From positions 394,379 to 458,378 of the forward strand of contig NMRA01000357.1 of the NCBI GenBank assembly GCA_002633005.1: 64,000 nt of DNA, read 5' to 3'. The DNA comes from Phoronis australis. Lineage: Eukaryota > Phoronida > Phoronidae. Below, piece after piece: positions 1 through 12,701 of this stretch. The translations under genes and the position numbers were made by a program. Within the stretch, counting starts at the first letter, position 1. Every line of letters starts with the position of its first letter. Below the pieces are notes generated by a model. The model made no database searches. It saw only the letters and a program-made list of their open reading frames with translations, and was not told the origin of the DNA.

Positions 1-400
1 TAAAGATTTTCATAAAATGGAAATTTTGACTGAAAAGGGTGTTAACGTAATAATAACATAACATGTTATAATCCCTTATATTTTTTATTTCAGAAAATAT
101 TTACTTTTACTGTTTGACAAACCCTGTTTTTGATATACGAGATAACCTTAAACAGGACCGTTCACGTGATTTGTTTTAGTTGGAAGTCTGCAAAATTCAG
201 CGCGCCTTTATTAGCGCAGTGTGGTACTTAAGGCGTAATTCATCACAAACACCAAAAAACTTCACGGTTTTAAGTCAAGTTTCAGTTTGTATTACCGCTA
301 AAACGTTTCTTTTTAGCCTCATATCCACACAATTATCTTCAAAAATTAGGTTTTGATCAAAACACGTCTAACACTGCATTTTTCACTTTCTTGATATCAG

Positions 401-2841
401 AAGGCTCTGGAGAACACATTTGTCCCAATGTGCTTTGTGCCAGCTACTGCCCTTATGGATACAAGACGGATGATAATGGCTGCAACAACTGCGAATGCGT
501 AGAGGAGACATGCGAACTGTTGAGAGATTCTGTCAATGAAAACATCAAGAAAGGCCTGGAGTCAGGTTCACCGCTGCTCGGAGCAGAACCTCCGATTTGC
601 GAGAAGGATGGAAGTTACAGCGCCAAGCAATGCTCGGGTTCAGTGTAAGTCAAAGTGTCAGTTGTGTAATAATCAGTGTGTAGCGTAGTGTCATCTTTTA
701 CTCTATAATAGAATGGAAGGTGCAACACTAAAGAATTGATGAGGCTATAGCTCCCCAGTCTCCCCGTGGTGCACCGCCCATAGACCATGGGCGGCGGTGC
801 ACTGAAAAAATAGTAGGCTGTACCCTACATGTAGCTCCCTATGGTGCGCCGCTCATGAGTAGGGAATATTATTCCATCTGCTGTAAAATCACGTTTGTAC
901 ATGCAGTTTCCAGATCACTCAGGATAATAATTGAAAGTGACAAAGGCATTGAAACTGTCGGGGGAAAATGTTCACCATCCATGGTGTTAGAATTCTTGAG
1001 TTTTAAAAGTATCCGTATCCTGAATGAAATCCTGTGCAATCCTTTTAAATTGAATTATTAGTAATGGCAAGGGGACGTTGCAAAGGAGTAGGCACATAAC
1101 ACAAAGACCTGATAAGAAATACCAACTCAACTATTGATTTGCGCACCCCAAGCACTTACTGTAGCAAAATGCCTCGGTTTCAGTTGCTACTGTGTCACTC
1201 CCAATGGCAAGGCCATTGCAGAATTCATAGAGCTCGATAGATGGGCAGCCGACCATCTCGTATGCGGTAAGTCTTTTTCTCTTGCTTTGACAATCAGCCG
1301 GTCTAAACACCGTAATTGATGCAGTGGAATCTTTTATCAGAACGTGTCCAGAAACTGCTTATTGCGTCTCCACCTCTTGTCAAGTGTGTGAAATATTTTG
1401 CTTAACTTATGAGGGAGTACGAGCTCTATGTACGTGACTCTGTTTCGTTTAAACCTGGTTGCTTTCTACCGCCACACAGAAGTTGAAACACCATCGCTCA
1501 TGCAACGGAAGCAGTGAGTACTGGGTGCAGTACTTGCAAACTTTCATCATGCAAACTTTGGAATGAAACTTTTTTTTCAATGTGGCCATTTTTTGGTTAT
1601 TGTTGATAATGACAGAAGTTTTGTAATCGCAAAACACTAAGGAGACATTTTGTAATAGTGTATGATCTTTACTAACTCGAAAGAGTTTCGCCAAATGGTT
1701 AGATGCCAAGCAGTGAACTACATGTATATTTTCACTCACGTGTTCAAAAGCATGACTTCAAAAAAACACACTCCAATGCATTGTATTGGATTCTTTCAAA
1801 CATGTAGGATGCGCTAGGGAATTCTATACACAGAAAACTCTCGAGGAAGACGGATCCAGCGTTCGTTGCGACCCTATAGGCAACTATTACCCAGTGCAGT
1901 GTAACAAGGGGATGTGTTATTGTGTGGACCAGAGCAGTGGAGCGCCAATCGAGGGAACTCAGCTACCATTGGCAGAAAAGAAAAGTTTGGAAGGAAAGTG
2001 TCCAATTAAAGGTTAGTTAAAGTCCCACCTGATATATTAGTACTACCACTAAAGTAATGGTTGGAGTTCATCATCTCTCGAGCCTCGCTAAAAAGCAAGA
2101 GTTTGCGAGATTACATGAGATACTGTCGTGTAAATGAGAACACGTGATTTTGGCTAGATTTTAGCGAGGTGGTATCGTTGTAGAACTCTGACCTGCTTGT
2201 TTTGACAATACGCCGACACGAAGATAATTAATGTTTTGTAAAGTCCCGACATATTCCGCTTACTTTAAATACGATAGCGGACCTGAGATAGGTGTTACTA
2301 CTACAATTGTTCCGAGCCAAATCTTTATTTAATTACTGCCCAATGACTTTAAATGTATGCTTTTGTGACATAAAAAATCATGTGCACAGCTGTACTGAGT
2401 GTAGGGCTCGCGCGAGATGTGAGCATGACGTCGGCATGGAGATCAAAACGTTTAACCCGCGCTCAGTTAAAGTCATAGAATCAATTTTGGAAATTCAACT
2501 GTTATAATTGAGCAGGTTAACGGGCTAATCAAGAGCCATATCTTACATATCTACAGTAGTATCAAATGCTAATATAATCTGTGTTCAAGACTTTTCGTCT
2601 GGTTACAAGCTCTAATACACTGTGCATATATACGTCTTGGTGACTTTTAGATTATTTATCCATTCTGTAATCGCACACCTTTTTCATTTTAACACATCCA
2701 CTTATTTCAGAAGTCAGCGACAAGGAGACTGCAGTGGCCGTTACCGGAGCACTGAAAGTTATCGAAGTACCGAAAGCCCCAGAAGTACCGAAAGCTCCCA
2801 AAATACCGGTGGTTCCCAAAGTGGCTGAAGTTCCAAAATAA
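401..2841 (+). CDS. 3' part of an antistasin-like/thyroglobulin type-1 protein (gene 1, 5' end outside window)
   Basis: Four exons join in frame: 401-644, 1184-1266, 1808-2011 and 2711-2841 (stop TAA 2839-2841), giving 219 complete residues after a split codon. The first exon encodes an antistasin-type motif (six Cys: C-x4-C-x3-C-x10-C-x2-C-x-C with the Gly-Tyr and Asp-x-x-Gly-Cys signature), preceded by EGSGEH. It then begins a Tg1 domain (CEKDGSYSAKQC), completed in exon 2 by CYCV. Exon 3 is a second Tg1 domain (RCDPIGNYYPVQC, CYCVD, EGTQLP). Exon 4 is a tail of VPKAPE-like repeats. Tg1 and antistasin domains are known mainly as inhibitors of cysteine/aspartic and serine proteases respectively; an extracellular inhibitor role is inferred. 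The Tg1 part closely resembles the end of gene 2 with the same exon phases, so the two are tandem paralogues. Whether lipocalin domains precede it lies outside the window. Confidence 0.85.
769..802. repeat. GC-rich hairpin inside gene 1 intron
   Basis: GTGCACCGCCCAT is followed five bases later by its near-perfect reverse complement. Partly similar text occurs at 3816-3850 and near 58925-58980 (CCTATGGTGCGCCRC and similar), so this looks like a piece of a dispersed repeat rather than a site specific to this gene. Confidence 0.5.
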
Positions 2842-2878
2842 TCATCACAACCAGAGGACGAGAAAGTTCATAAGGTTA

Positions 2879-2884
2879 AATAAA
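2879..2884 (+). terminator. poly(A) signal of gene 1
   Basis: AATAAA lies 38 bases after the stop codon of gene 1 in AT-rich sequence, at a normal position for a short 3' UTR. Confidence 0.6.
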
Positions 2885-5800
2885 AACTCATTACTAATTC
2901 AGATTTAGAAGTTTTTATTTAGAAATTTTTATAATGTTATGGCGAAATTCAAAAGGGTGCTACCTCCTAACCCCTGGCCCCCGTCGTAGCAAATGACTTT
3001 TACCAGAAAAACGAATAATTTGGCATTCATTGAACGGCTGGCCATCGGTGTCCAATTTTGTAACATTCTGGTGTATTTCACTTGCCAATGCCTATAGTGG
3101 TTTAAGTCATAAAGAATATCACTTTCTATCACTTAATGGCTTGAGCTTGCTTGAGTCATAGTTTGTGTAGACCCTGGTGTGATCGTTTACCTCAGACTCA
3201 GGCTCAGGCTCAGCTTCTACATTTGACCAATAATGTCGCGTGATCTTGGTGCATTACCTGAACTCTGCCATACATGGGATAATTATGACTGGTGTTTAGA
3301 GCCCTAGTCAATAATTGGAAAGTAAGGGGGGCACGTCTCATTAACTTGGTATTCTATTTATTCACTGGAACGTACTCTGTCAACTAGGCGTTACTGCCCT
3401 GTCTTCGTGATCTTATGCAACAGATTGAACGTGCGACTGACATTGTAAAGATTTCCCATACAACGGTTTGGATTATAATACAAGAATTGATTTACACATA
3501 GATTATAGACAACAGATTATCAACTCTGAAATTTTCTTGCGTACTGTCCTAGAGGAGCCGCCACTCTCCTAATGTTTTTATTTCCGTTTCCGGTTAGTGT
3601 ATTGTGACGACTCAACACCGACTATGATTAGCAGACGACGCAAGTGTCAGAAATAAAACCAGATAATTTGGCCAGGTGCCGGTAGTGAAACATGACGTCA
3701 TTGCTCCTGTTATACCACAGATTTTGTCCATTGAAAGTATACGGAGTTGACCGTCCATGTACTATAGCCTATGTTTGATCCCAATCTGTTGACTAACTGC
3801 ATCTGATGCGTCTAGACCATGGGTGGATCAGCACTGAAAAAAGTGGTTGCTATAGACCCCTCCCCCCTGCTAGCCTGTCCATGTAGACGTAAATGGTTGC
3901 ATAGTAGAGATGTTTGAGAAATACCTGTACTGTGTAGACACCCATCTGGGAAGTAAACCTCCCTCGATTTAGATGCTTGATTACCAAACTTTGTATTAAA
4001 ACAAGGTGCCACGCATGTCTACCCGAGAGTGAAACACTGCGACATCTGCAACGTTGGTCATATTAGAGACGAGCTTCATTTGACTCCTGTTTGATGTTTG
4101 CCGAAGTTTGATGACAAAAATGTTAGACAATGCAAGAATACTTAGTTAAAATTTCAGTCACAGTCCTTGAGACATAAGAGGCGTAGAGATCTATAATTTA
4201 AAGTTACATTGTAAAGAGCTGAGCTTACATCATTGTGAAGTTACATTGTAAATTGTATTATTGTCTTCATGCAATAAACATGTCTGATCCTTATTCTAAA
4301 GTTGTTTTATTAGGCAATAAGATGGACTGAAAAAGGTACACAATTTTTTTCACATCTTTTTACGCACCTGGTGTTGCCATGCTGAGCTATCAGCCTGGGG
4401 CCTGTTCCAAGAAACTGACTTAAGTTCATTTTTGACTCAAGTCTGATATTTTTCTTGACTTTCAAACTTGGAACCTTACGGTAAGAAAACTAGGACAAAA
4501 CTCATACCAAAAACGTTATCCAAACTAAAGATTTCTTTCTTGAAACGGTCTCAGACAAATTAAATTTTAATCTTAAAATTTACAAAAACTTAAGGTTTGT
4601 CTTAGCTAAGGTTCGTTATAGCGAGCCCAGAACAACTTAACAAGTAAGTTTGAGACTCTCTTGACACACATAACATTCACGTCATATGTGGCCCAATCTT
4701 TGAAAACTAGTTTGGTCCGAGATTTGGGTGGAACCCTTTGTTTTGATTCTTAAATACAGTGAATTAGTTTTTTCGCATTACACGCGATAATACGATGGCT
4801 TGCCTGCAGGCCATTCATTGCTAACCAGAAGAGTAACTGACACAAACTTAAATTATTCCCGTCCGAAAATCGCAATTTCGGCCTAACTTAATTCAGTCAC
4901 GCTGGGTGGAATTCCAACAAAATATATCTTTTGTCATTGGTTTCCTGTAATCGCCAGTTTATCAGTGAGCAGATATTTAAGCAATGGAAGTTGCTTTATG
5001 CTAAGTAACCTGGACAGAACCAGTAACTTTTTATCCCACGATATGACGCCCGCAGCCAGGTAAAAGCCATTGGAGTTGACGATATTCTAAAACTTGTCAC
5101 GTTTTGTATTCATTTGCAACCCGTTTGCTTCATTCCATTATTGTGGGGCCTTAAAATGGCCCCAATGAATGTGTAAACGCACTTTCATGCAGATCATATG
5201 GACAACACGGCACAAAACATTTGTTCGTTACACTGTAGAAGAGAGTGCACATGAATTCTGAAGAGCTGGCTATTATTAAGTTTGTCTAATCAATACACTT
5301 CATTGAAAAAAATGGCTGGTAATCAAAGTATCTATGAGATCTGTTATTACCTTGAAAAATGTACTTCGTGAGTAGAACTCAAATAGATATATCTAAGCAC
5401 TATGATTTATTTTTCACCTCCAGTATAGATTTCAGGAACCATCGAGATAGGAGAACAATTTTGTGGCGATTAAAATGTCCGTAATATGAACAGCCGCAAA
5501 CTGTCCTGACAGAATGTGTGGCTGAACCTGACGAAGCCACGGTAGTGTGGACCAAGCCATTGCAATGTTGCTACGTTAGGTACACACTGTGCCATCCCAA
5601 TAGTAATGTCACAATTGACCAACCGCCTGCATTTTGAGTGACGGCTTAACTGACAATTTAGAACGAAGTATTATTGACACACCTTCGTTTCCAAGCCGCC
5701 ATTTTACCCGACAAACAATACGTTGCCGGGTAGAACTTATTATTTGTTAGTCGACATTACGTAAGAGGACGGAGCTTGCGATAGGTCAATTGACTCGAAT

Positions 5801-6474
5801 CTCAATGGATGCCGCTAAAGTTGGTTTGCTCTTCAACCAATCTAGAACCAGAGCCACTTGTGCTGTCGCGATGGTCGAGCTTTGGAATGCACTTCAGATT
5901 CAATTTCGCCGTGGACTTGCAAGTTGTACGTTCATTTTCGTGACCCATGGCTTCTACCTGCGGTCAACCAAGGCATTGTGGTAACGTAGTGTAAGATGTA
6001 GCTTCCGAAAATGTACAACTGTTGCACAATCGCAGAAATGACACTCGCATTACATCAAGGGCTATTTCACTGATTTTCTTACACCCTTTCCTAGTGGAAC
6101 AAGCGGTATCATAGGAAATAGATCTTGTATCATGATTTCACGTTGGTTACTGGAGCGGAGTAACTTTTGGACAATCTGCGTGATTGGGCAATAACATTCA
6201 AACATTCCGTTCCGGTTGGCTGATGATGGAAAACGGAGTGGTATTCTGCTTCGTATATTGATAAATGCCTCGTAGTTACTGTAGCTACAAGAACAAACCA
6301 ATGTATGTTCACTAAAAGTCGTGATTTTGACTCACGTCATTTTAATAGGCGTCAAAAAACAGTCCCTCCACATACCACACGTTTGTGCCAATATGATGAA
6401 GCCAGGACACAGGATGTAGCTTCTGAACTCAGACTTGACACAGTCTCCACCTAGAAACTTGACGCTATACAACA

Positions 6475-6722
6475 GGGCCGGATCCAGGATTTTGAGTTAG
6501 AGGAGGGGGACAGGTCACAGGAATAACCTGAATTTCGGCACATGCGCGCGCCCAGCCTAAAATGTAGCTATGCAAGGGTCTCGAATTTTTGGGTTTGTTG
6601 ACCTTATTACTAAAAAAACGGTAAACGGGCATTGTTCGAGGTCAATGCATTGCACTACCAGATGGTATGTAGGAGAATTTTAGGGGGTCAAGGCCCCCTT
6701 GCCCCCCAAATCCGCCACTGCA
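6475..6722 (+). repeat. Dispersed repeat copy, forward orientation
   Basis: It begins GGCCGGATCCAGGATTTTG and ends AAATCCGCCACTGC. The same two ends appear in reverse complement at 7305-7465, and a GTCCTGGATTTTTAGTTAG fragment occurs near 42587. The inner part contains CATGCGCGCGCCCAGCC, resembling the terminus of the MITE family at 16271, 35842 and 39160. It has no coding capacity. Confidence 0.5.
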
Positions 6723-7304
6723 GAGTTAGAAAACAAAATTTTAAGTTAACTCAAAACGAGACAAGTAACTGGTCAATGCCCGAGTCTACAACAGGAAGTA
6801 GACTCTGGGCCCGGGTCCCATAAAGTGGACTCGCCTAACAACCGTGTCGGTTTCAAAACGATTCCTCTTACGCTGGCACTCAATTGAGCCACGGTTGAAT
6901 TTACCTCCACCAAAATTTCATTAAAGATTGGTGTCTACTGGTTTGGCTGGATATTTGTAGTATCGTCTTCTATCTGAAGGCTGTGAATGTCATTTAGTTG
7001 ATTTTTAAGTCTGTTCTGCGTGAAGGATTGACAATTGTTGACCACTTGACTCACTGATTGCCCTGCTGTGATTTTTCTGAAACCTTCCACCGCTTGCGAA
7101 CATGAAATTTAGTTACCTTTCAAACACTTTAGGTTTTGGAAACAATTGGCTGGTCGGCCTCCACTTTTCACCTGATTTCTGTAATATGGAGAATTTTGGC
7201 AATCTGATGTCGTTGTCTCTCATTTCGTAGTAATGGCTTGCGAATGATGTCTTTGGGGTGAATTTAAGGTCGTTTTCATGTAGCCGGCTGCCCTTTTGGT
7301 AGTC

Positions 7305-7465
7305 AGTGGCAGATTTAAGGGGGACCAACGGGTCCTGGCCCTCACTAAAGCTATCCCAGATCCCATTTGGCATTTCGGGGGAGCGAATGTGTGACAGACA
7401 AAATACTGGCTAATATTATGTCCTGGCACCACTCCCGCTAACTCAAAATCCTGGATCCTCCCTTA
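7305..7465 (-). repeat. Dispersed repeat copy, reverse orientation
   Basis: On the - strand it starts with GGATCCAGGATTTTGAGTTAG-like sequence (7430-7460) and ends with TTAAATCTGCCACTGAC (7303-7320). It is an inverted, shorter copy of 6475-6722. The 600-bp interval between the copies carries no recognisable gene. Confidence 0.5.
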
Positions 7466-9908
7466 GTATTCGCCAATTATCAGTGGGAAAGTGGACTTTG
7501 AAGTCATTTTCAATAGACTATTTGCAAGGTTCCTAAAGTCTTTGTTCCAGTATACTGTTCATATATCCCGGTCATTGCACTGCGGACCAGAGTGCTGTAG
7601 CTTCCAAAACCTGGGTGGTTTTCAAGCCCAAAATCAGCAAAAAGTGTTGAGTGTCACCTATGCCTCCACTGTCTTAAAGCATGTATTTCATTTTTAAACT
7701 TGAACTAACGACCTCCAATTTTCTTATGAATCCATCCGGCCAAATCCGGATGCTGTAGAATTCTTGAAGACTTTACTTCCTCTGGCCACTTTAAGACTGG
7801 TCTGTAACTACTTGATAGCACAGTGTAATAGTCGAGTAGCCACTCCGATGACATGGGAGCCTGTCGTGATTATATACATGTATATCTAAGACCATTGTGC
7901 AAAAGCTAGAAGCATACTATGTAATAATTCCAGAAGCAGTTTGGATGCGATGATACTAAAGTAAAATTACTCACATCACTTACATCACTACACTGGGTCA
8001 CTTCGTTCACACAGTAGCAAGTATCGTTCGTTATGTTTTAACTTAGTGATCGAAGTACCACAAACAATCTAGACCCGGGGGCACGTCTTTTACTACAAAT
8101 TGAACTCGAAATATGTTTGACATACATGCATTCTATTCTACTTTTGTGTGAACTCAACATCAGTGGCTGTTGGTCTGTGTCGAGTTAATACATGTACAAA
8201 CACGTTTGCTGTCCGAGTTTGAAGTGTACTTGAACACTCCCATACTTAAACTACGAAACTGAGATCTCGAATTATGATTATAAAGTTACATGTATCTACG
8301 AAGGCCATCGTGACTTGGTTGTGCATCCACTGTAGATACATGTACCTGGAACTCATACTGAATTTGCATAAAAGTGGAACAGATAATTCCAAAAAGAATT
8401 TCGAGTTAAGCAATAGTGGGATGTAACGTGTCCGTATTTTTATAACCAGTTTGATGCCCGTTATTCAGCGGATAAAACTGGTTCTCAAAAATCGGCACGT
8501 TATATCAGACCAGTGGCCGAGTTCGATTTTAAGTAAAAGGATTAGACGTAGGTCATAGTTGTGAAATGAAGAAATTTGATTTTTGGTTCGCCACGGTATT
8601 GACTTAGCAAACCCCTTCGTTCTTATTTACCTTATACATGTACATGTATGTGTACTTCGATGTGAAATATCCCTGAACCCCAAGCAGCGCTCATTTCCGT
8701 TAATGCACAAAACCTTAAATTCAGTCACCTTACACTGAACCGAGTTTTAGTCTCTTTTCTCGAACAATGCTGTATCAGAGTTGCACTGACCACTGTTCAG
8801 AGAAAATGCTTCAAAGTCATTAGGAACTCAAAATATTTTAAGCTTTTGACCAAGTTATACATGTAATTTCTCAGCTAATATTTTGATGAAGTGGAATAAC
8901 TTATGCATGAAGAAATGTGTTCAAGCTTTTGGCCATAATTCTTTTTGTACATCTATATGGGATCCCTTTCATGAAACCTGTCTGTCTTAACTTCGGCTGC
9001 CTTAAGACCAATTTGCCCTGGTCCCGTATCATGATCATTCTTGAGGGCAAAATTAAGACAGAAAACGGTCTAGATTAGGTCCGAAACCAGCGTGCCAAGG
9101 ATAAGAGTTAAGATTGAACTGTTGATGCAAATAAAAATATGGCATTATTATTGCTGTTAATTGCTGAGGAGGATTTGTTGTTGATATTCTTCAAAATCTG
9201 GTGTCCCTGAGCAACGTCAAATTGAAGATTGTGTGGCTTCGATTCCAGAACTGGCAAACGCCTTAGAGAAAATGCAACGCAACTAACCGGCACAAGTGGT
9301 ATATTTTTCAGCCATATAAGGGTGCCCTTAAGCAAACAAGATCCCAATTTTAGGAAGAATGAAACTAAAGCCCATCTGAAATTCTAAGACCAGATTTATT
9401 CTTGAAACCGTATTTCACACACCTCCTCATTAGTTTTGCTAATTTGCAATAGGTGGAGAGAGAGTATTTTGTTTGCTCACCTACTGTATGTCAGACACGG
9501 ATTCACATTTGCATTATACAGCGACGACTGAACTACACGCTCAGGTTCTCAAAAGAACTGCATGGCCTTCAATGTGAAAGAACTAAACGGAGCAACAAAA
9601 AATCTCTAAGAATCAAAATTTAATAAGAAAATCATCTAAACCATCCAAAATGGAATCGCTTATCCATTATGATTAATACAATAAAATCCTTCAGTTGACA
9701 TTGTAATACTTTCTAATTTTTTAAAAAAAGTTTTTACTACAAGCAAATACGTGTCGTGAAGTGGGAAGCAGACGGATTTTAAAGAAAAAAACAGGGCACT
9801 CGATTGAACGACGGGTCACAGCCAGGTCGAGTTTGCAAGGTATCGCCAACATCTCTTTTTTTAATATCCTACGGCACTTGAAAATGATTTATATCCCAGT
9901 GGCGACAG

Positions 9909-9916
9909 TATAAAAC
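9909..9916 (+). promoter_or_regulatory. TATA-like box of gene 2
   Basis: TATAAAAC lies 75 bases upstream of the start ATG at 9984. That spacing suits transcription starting about 30 bases downstream, near 9938-9945, with a 5' UTR of roughly 40 bases. The start codon context (gtcATGg) has G at -3 and +4. Assignment is by sequence and spacing only. Confidence 0.5.
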
Positions 9917-9983
9917 ATTCGGCGTTGAACAGTTTTTCATCCTTGTTTTTGTGCTGTTGTGCCGAGCTGTGCAGCGCATAGTC

Positions 9984-12701
9984 ATGGATTCCGTGCTTGT
10001 TGCCATTGTTTGGGCGTTGATCATTCACTGTGTCGGATCAATGCCAGTAAAGAGCCCATCATGTGTTGTCGATGAATCAGTTTTTCAGCTGGAATTCGAA
10101 AGGGAGAAGGTATAGTTTATTATTGTTGGAATCATGGATGGTTCTTTGATAACATTGTTACGAAAAGACTTTTGTTGAAGGCCAGTGTTCCGTGCCAGTA
10201 CCATTAGAGAATTTCTTAGAAACAGTTCTTTCTTTGAAGGTTTGCCTAAATGTTCATTGTGCTGGGTATGACGAGGAATTTGTAATTTCTTGAACTCAAT
10301 TTGTTCAATAATGAAAAGACCAATACAAGTTTATGATAACTTTGGCTCTTGACCATCTATTAACACTGCGAACGTAAGCATTTTTGAATTAGGTAAAAGT
10401 TTATTCTCACTTTTTGCGTTGTCCCAATTAATAAGGAGCACGACAATATTTTACAACGTTTCAGAATCCGAATTGCTTGTATATTCACAAGCATTTTGAG
10501 ACAAAAGTCAAGTAGTAGATTAATTCCATTCGTTGTAAAATTGGCCTGCTCGTTTTCTTACAGTTCATAAAATTCTCTAATGAGTCTGTTCCGGATTAAC
10601 ACTAGGAACTCCTTGCCTTGAAAATTTACAGTACAGTGTTATCATTCGATCATAGCGAGACAAATTAGTTTACGCTTTGCACGTACATCAACCAAAATTT
10701 AGAACCCCATACATAAGGGAAAACTTAGTTAATACTGCTCTTCATTAAATTATTGCCATGTAGTCCCATTGCTGCCCTGATGAACAACTCAGCCACGTGC
10801 AATCAATTACCCTTTTATTACAGAAGGTTAAATAAGAAATTGCATTTCCCCTCATGTTGGTTATGTTGTTCGTACGTTATTGAATTTTATTTGGTCTTAA
10901 GTTACGCAATACTTTGGTCTGCCCTAACTCACTCATCAGTTGGCGCCAAGTAAAGTACCTGACATAGTGATTTCTTAACATGTGTCTCTGTTTGTTTTTT
11001 TACCACTTGACGAGAACAAAATCGATTGTTGCTCCAATGCGTTTTTCCAGATCAATGGCAGATGGTTCATCGACCATGGGGCGAACATGACTAGTGCGGG
11101 GAAGTGGAGAGCGGAGTCCTTCGTTCTTGACGCCAACGGAACGGTTCATTTCTTCAACCGTGAAGGACACCTGTAATTTAACTTCTTATCGTTCTTTAAC
11201 ATTTCCACGTGATTATGCAAAATATCCGAGACTAACTTCGGGCGTTTTGACAAGTTTAAATTGATCAAACATTTATAAATCAAAGTAAGCAATAGACCAG
11301 TGATACATTTGCGTGACGGTCTATACCGCCCATGTTTATCGAATATTCAAACTATAGTCATTTTATTGGGCCACAAGATGTCTGTGTGTATTTTATCACA
11401 TGCCTTTACAGCAGGACTATGCGCTTGTACATTTACAAACGAAACAATAGATTTTCACAGCTGCATTTTGCCCTGTTTAGCTAGCTGTAGAACAAGAATA
11501 GAATTAGGCTTTCTCACATATTCTTCTTCATCGTGATAGGATTATATTTCCGTTACCAAAAACTACATCGAAACATCCGAATTCAAAAATGTCGCATCTA
11601 CACATTGTCTGTGACTTGATTTACCAGCTCATTCGAAAACAACGCAACAACGGAGGAGCGCGGTGACGTTTTTCAACGCCAAGCGGTTTGGTTATGAACT
11701 AAACATTGTCAGCTAAATAGCTGTGAAATGCAGCATTTCTCTCAAGTATTTGCCCGCATCTTTGCATGTGTCTCGTCATTTGTTAGAATTTTTCAGTTCA
11801 AATGATAACTTTAATTTTAGTACACTTCAAATGTTCCACTTTACAACGAACAAGTTAAGCCTTGCTCCCATGTGTTTATGTTTTTTCCTGGGTTTCTCTG
11901 CATGTTTCGAACAGAGGGCCAATCACGTAATTCAGGATGTAGGATTTACGTTCATGTATAGGGGCACATGCTTAAATATGCACTTATTTATTTACAGTAT
12001 ACGGAATTTTCTCCTCACTATCTTTTATGGTATCTAATTATGAGTCTTTTTAATTTAGTTAAGTCGCATTTCGCTAGTATTACGTGCGAGACAAATCGAT
12101 TTGCTTTACAGTGACGTAGAAGGGACTTTGGATCATCATAACGACAGACCGCCGTCCGAGTTCGTCTACCACGATGATACACATTCAAGTACGCTCTTAC
12201 TATAAAAAGAATTGAATTAAAATGCCAACTTATTGTTGTTCTTAATTTAAAATTATGTACGGCAGGAAGAACTACTTTTTATACGCGTGATGAATTGTTC
12301 AGTGTATCCTGTTTCAAAGCCGCAGTAAGTGACTGTCGGACATACTGTAGATGGGAATATAATTCAATTAGTTGGGATCGAATTTCTATTCTCAGCCTGG
12401 TCATATACATTTATCCGTCCTGCAGTCCAAGTCACCCACCAGCTGAAGGATCACAAAAATCCACATAATTATACTGAATATAATTGCTAAAAATGCGTTA
12501 CCGTTTCAGCCGTAATCCGCGTAGTTGTCACGGACTATAACACCGCCATAATTTACGAAAAGCTCATCTCAGAGACTGACGACTTGGGCACTGTCGGCGA
12601 CTCGCAGATTTATTATCTGAGCAGGAGGCGACATCTTACGGATGAACAAAGGCGCAAACTGTATGACAACGATTTACAAACGGCCTTATGTCTTCACCAA
12701 G
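9984..12701 (+). CDS. Gene 2 exons 1-4: signal peptide and lipocalin unit 1
   Basis: Exons 9984-10109 (ATG, signal peptide, first Cys in KSPSCVVDES), 11051-11172 (INGRWFIDHG and AGKWRAE, the G-x-W strand), 12112-12188 (ends YHDDTHS) and 12510-12701 (VVVTDYNTAIIYEKL, SRRRHLTDEQ, ALCLHQ). The T-D-Y motif is intact. Signal cleavage is expected near GS-MP (residues 18-21). NMT and NGT sequons lie in exon 2. The phases (0, 2, 1, 1) are those used by all later units. This is the most divergent unit: V replaces W before T-D-Y, and exon B lacks the HVGKW form. Confidence 0.88.

Larger units (their letters stand above)
2885..9908. other. Intergenic region without supported genes
   Basis: About 7 kb between the two paralogues. 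No ORF shows a recognisable domain or exon-like conservation. It contains dispersed repeat fragments: a foldback-like piece around 4399-4560 (cctgttccaagaaac ... tcttgaaacggtctc), a repeat pair in opposite orientation (6475-6722 and 7305-7465), and TACATGTA runs near 8330-8345 and 8635-8652. Confidence 0.5.
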
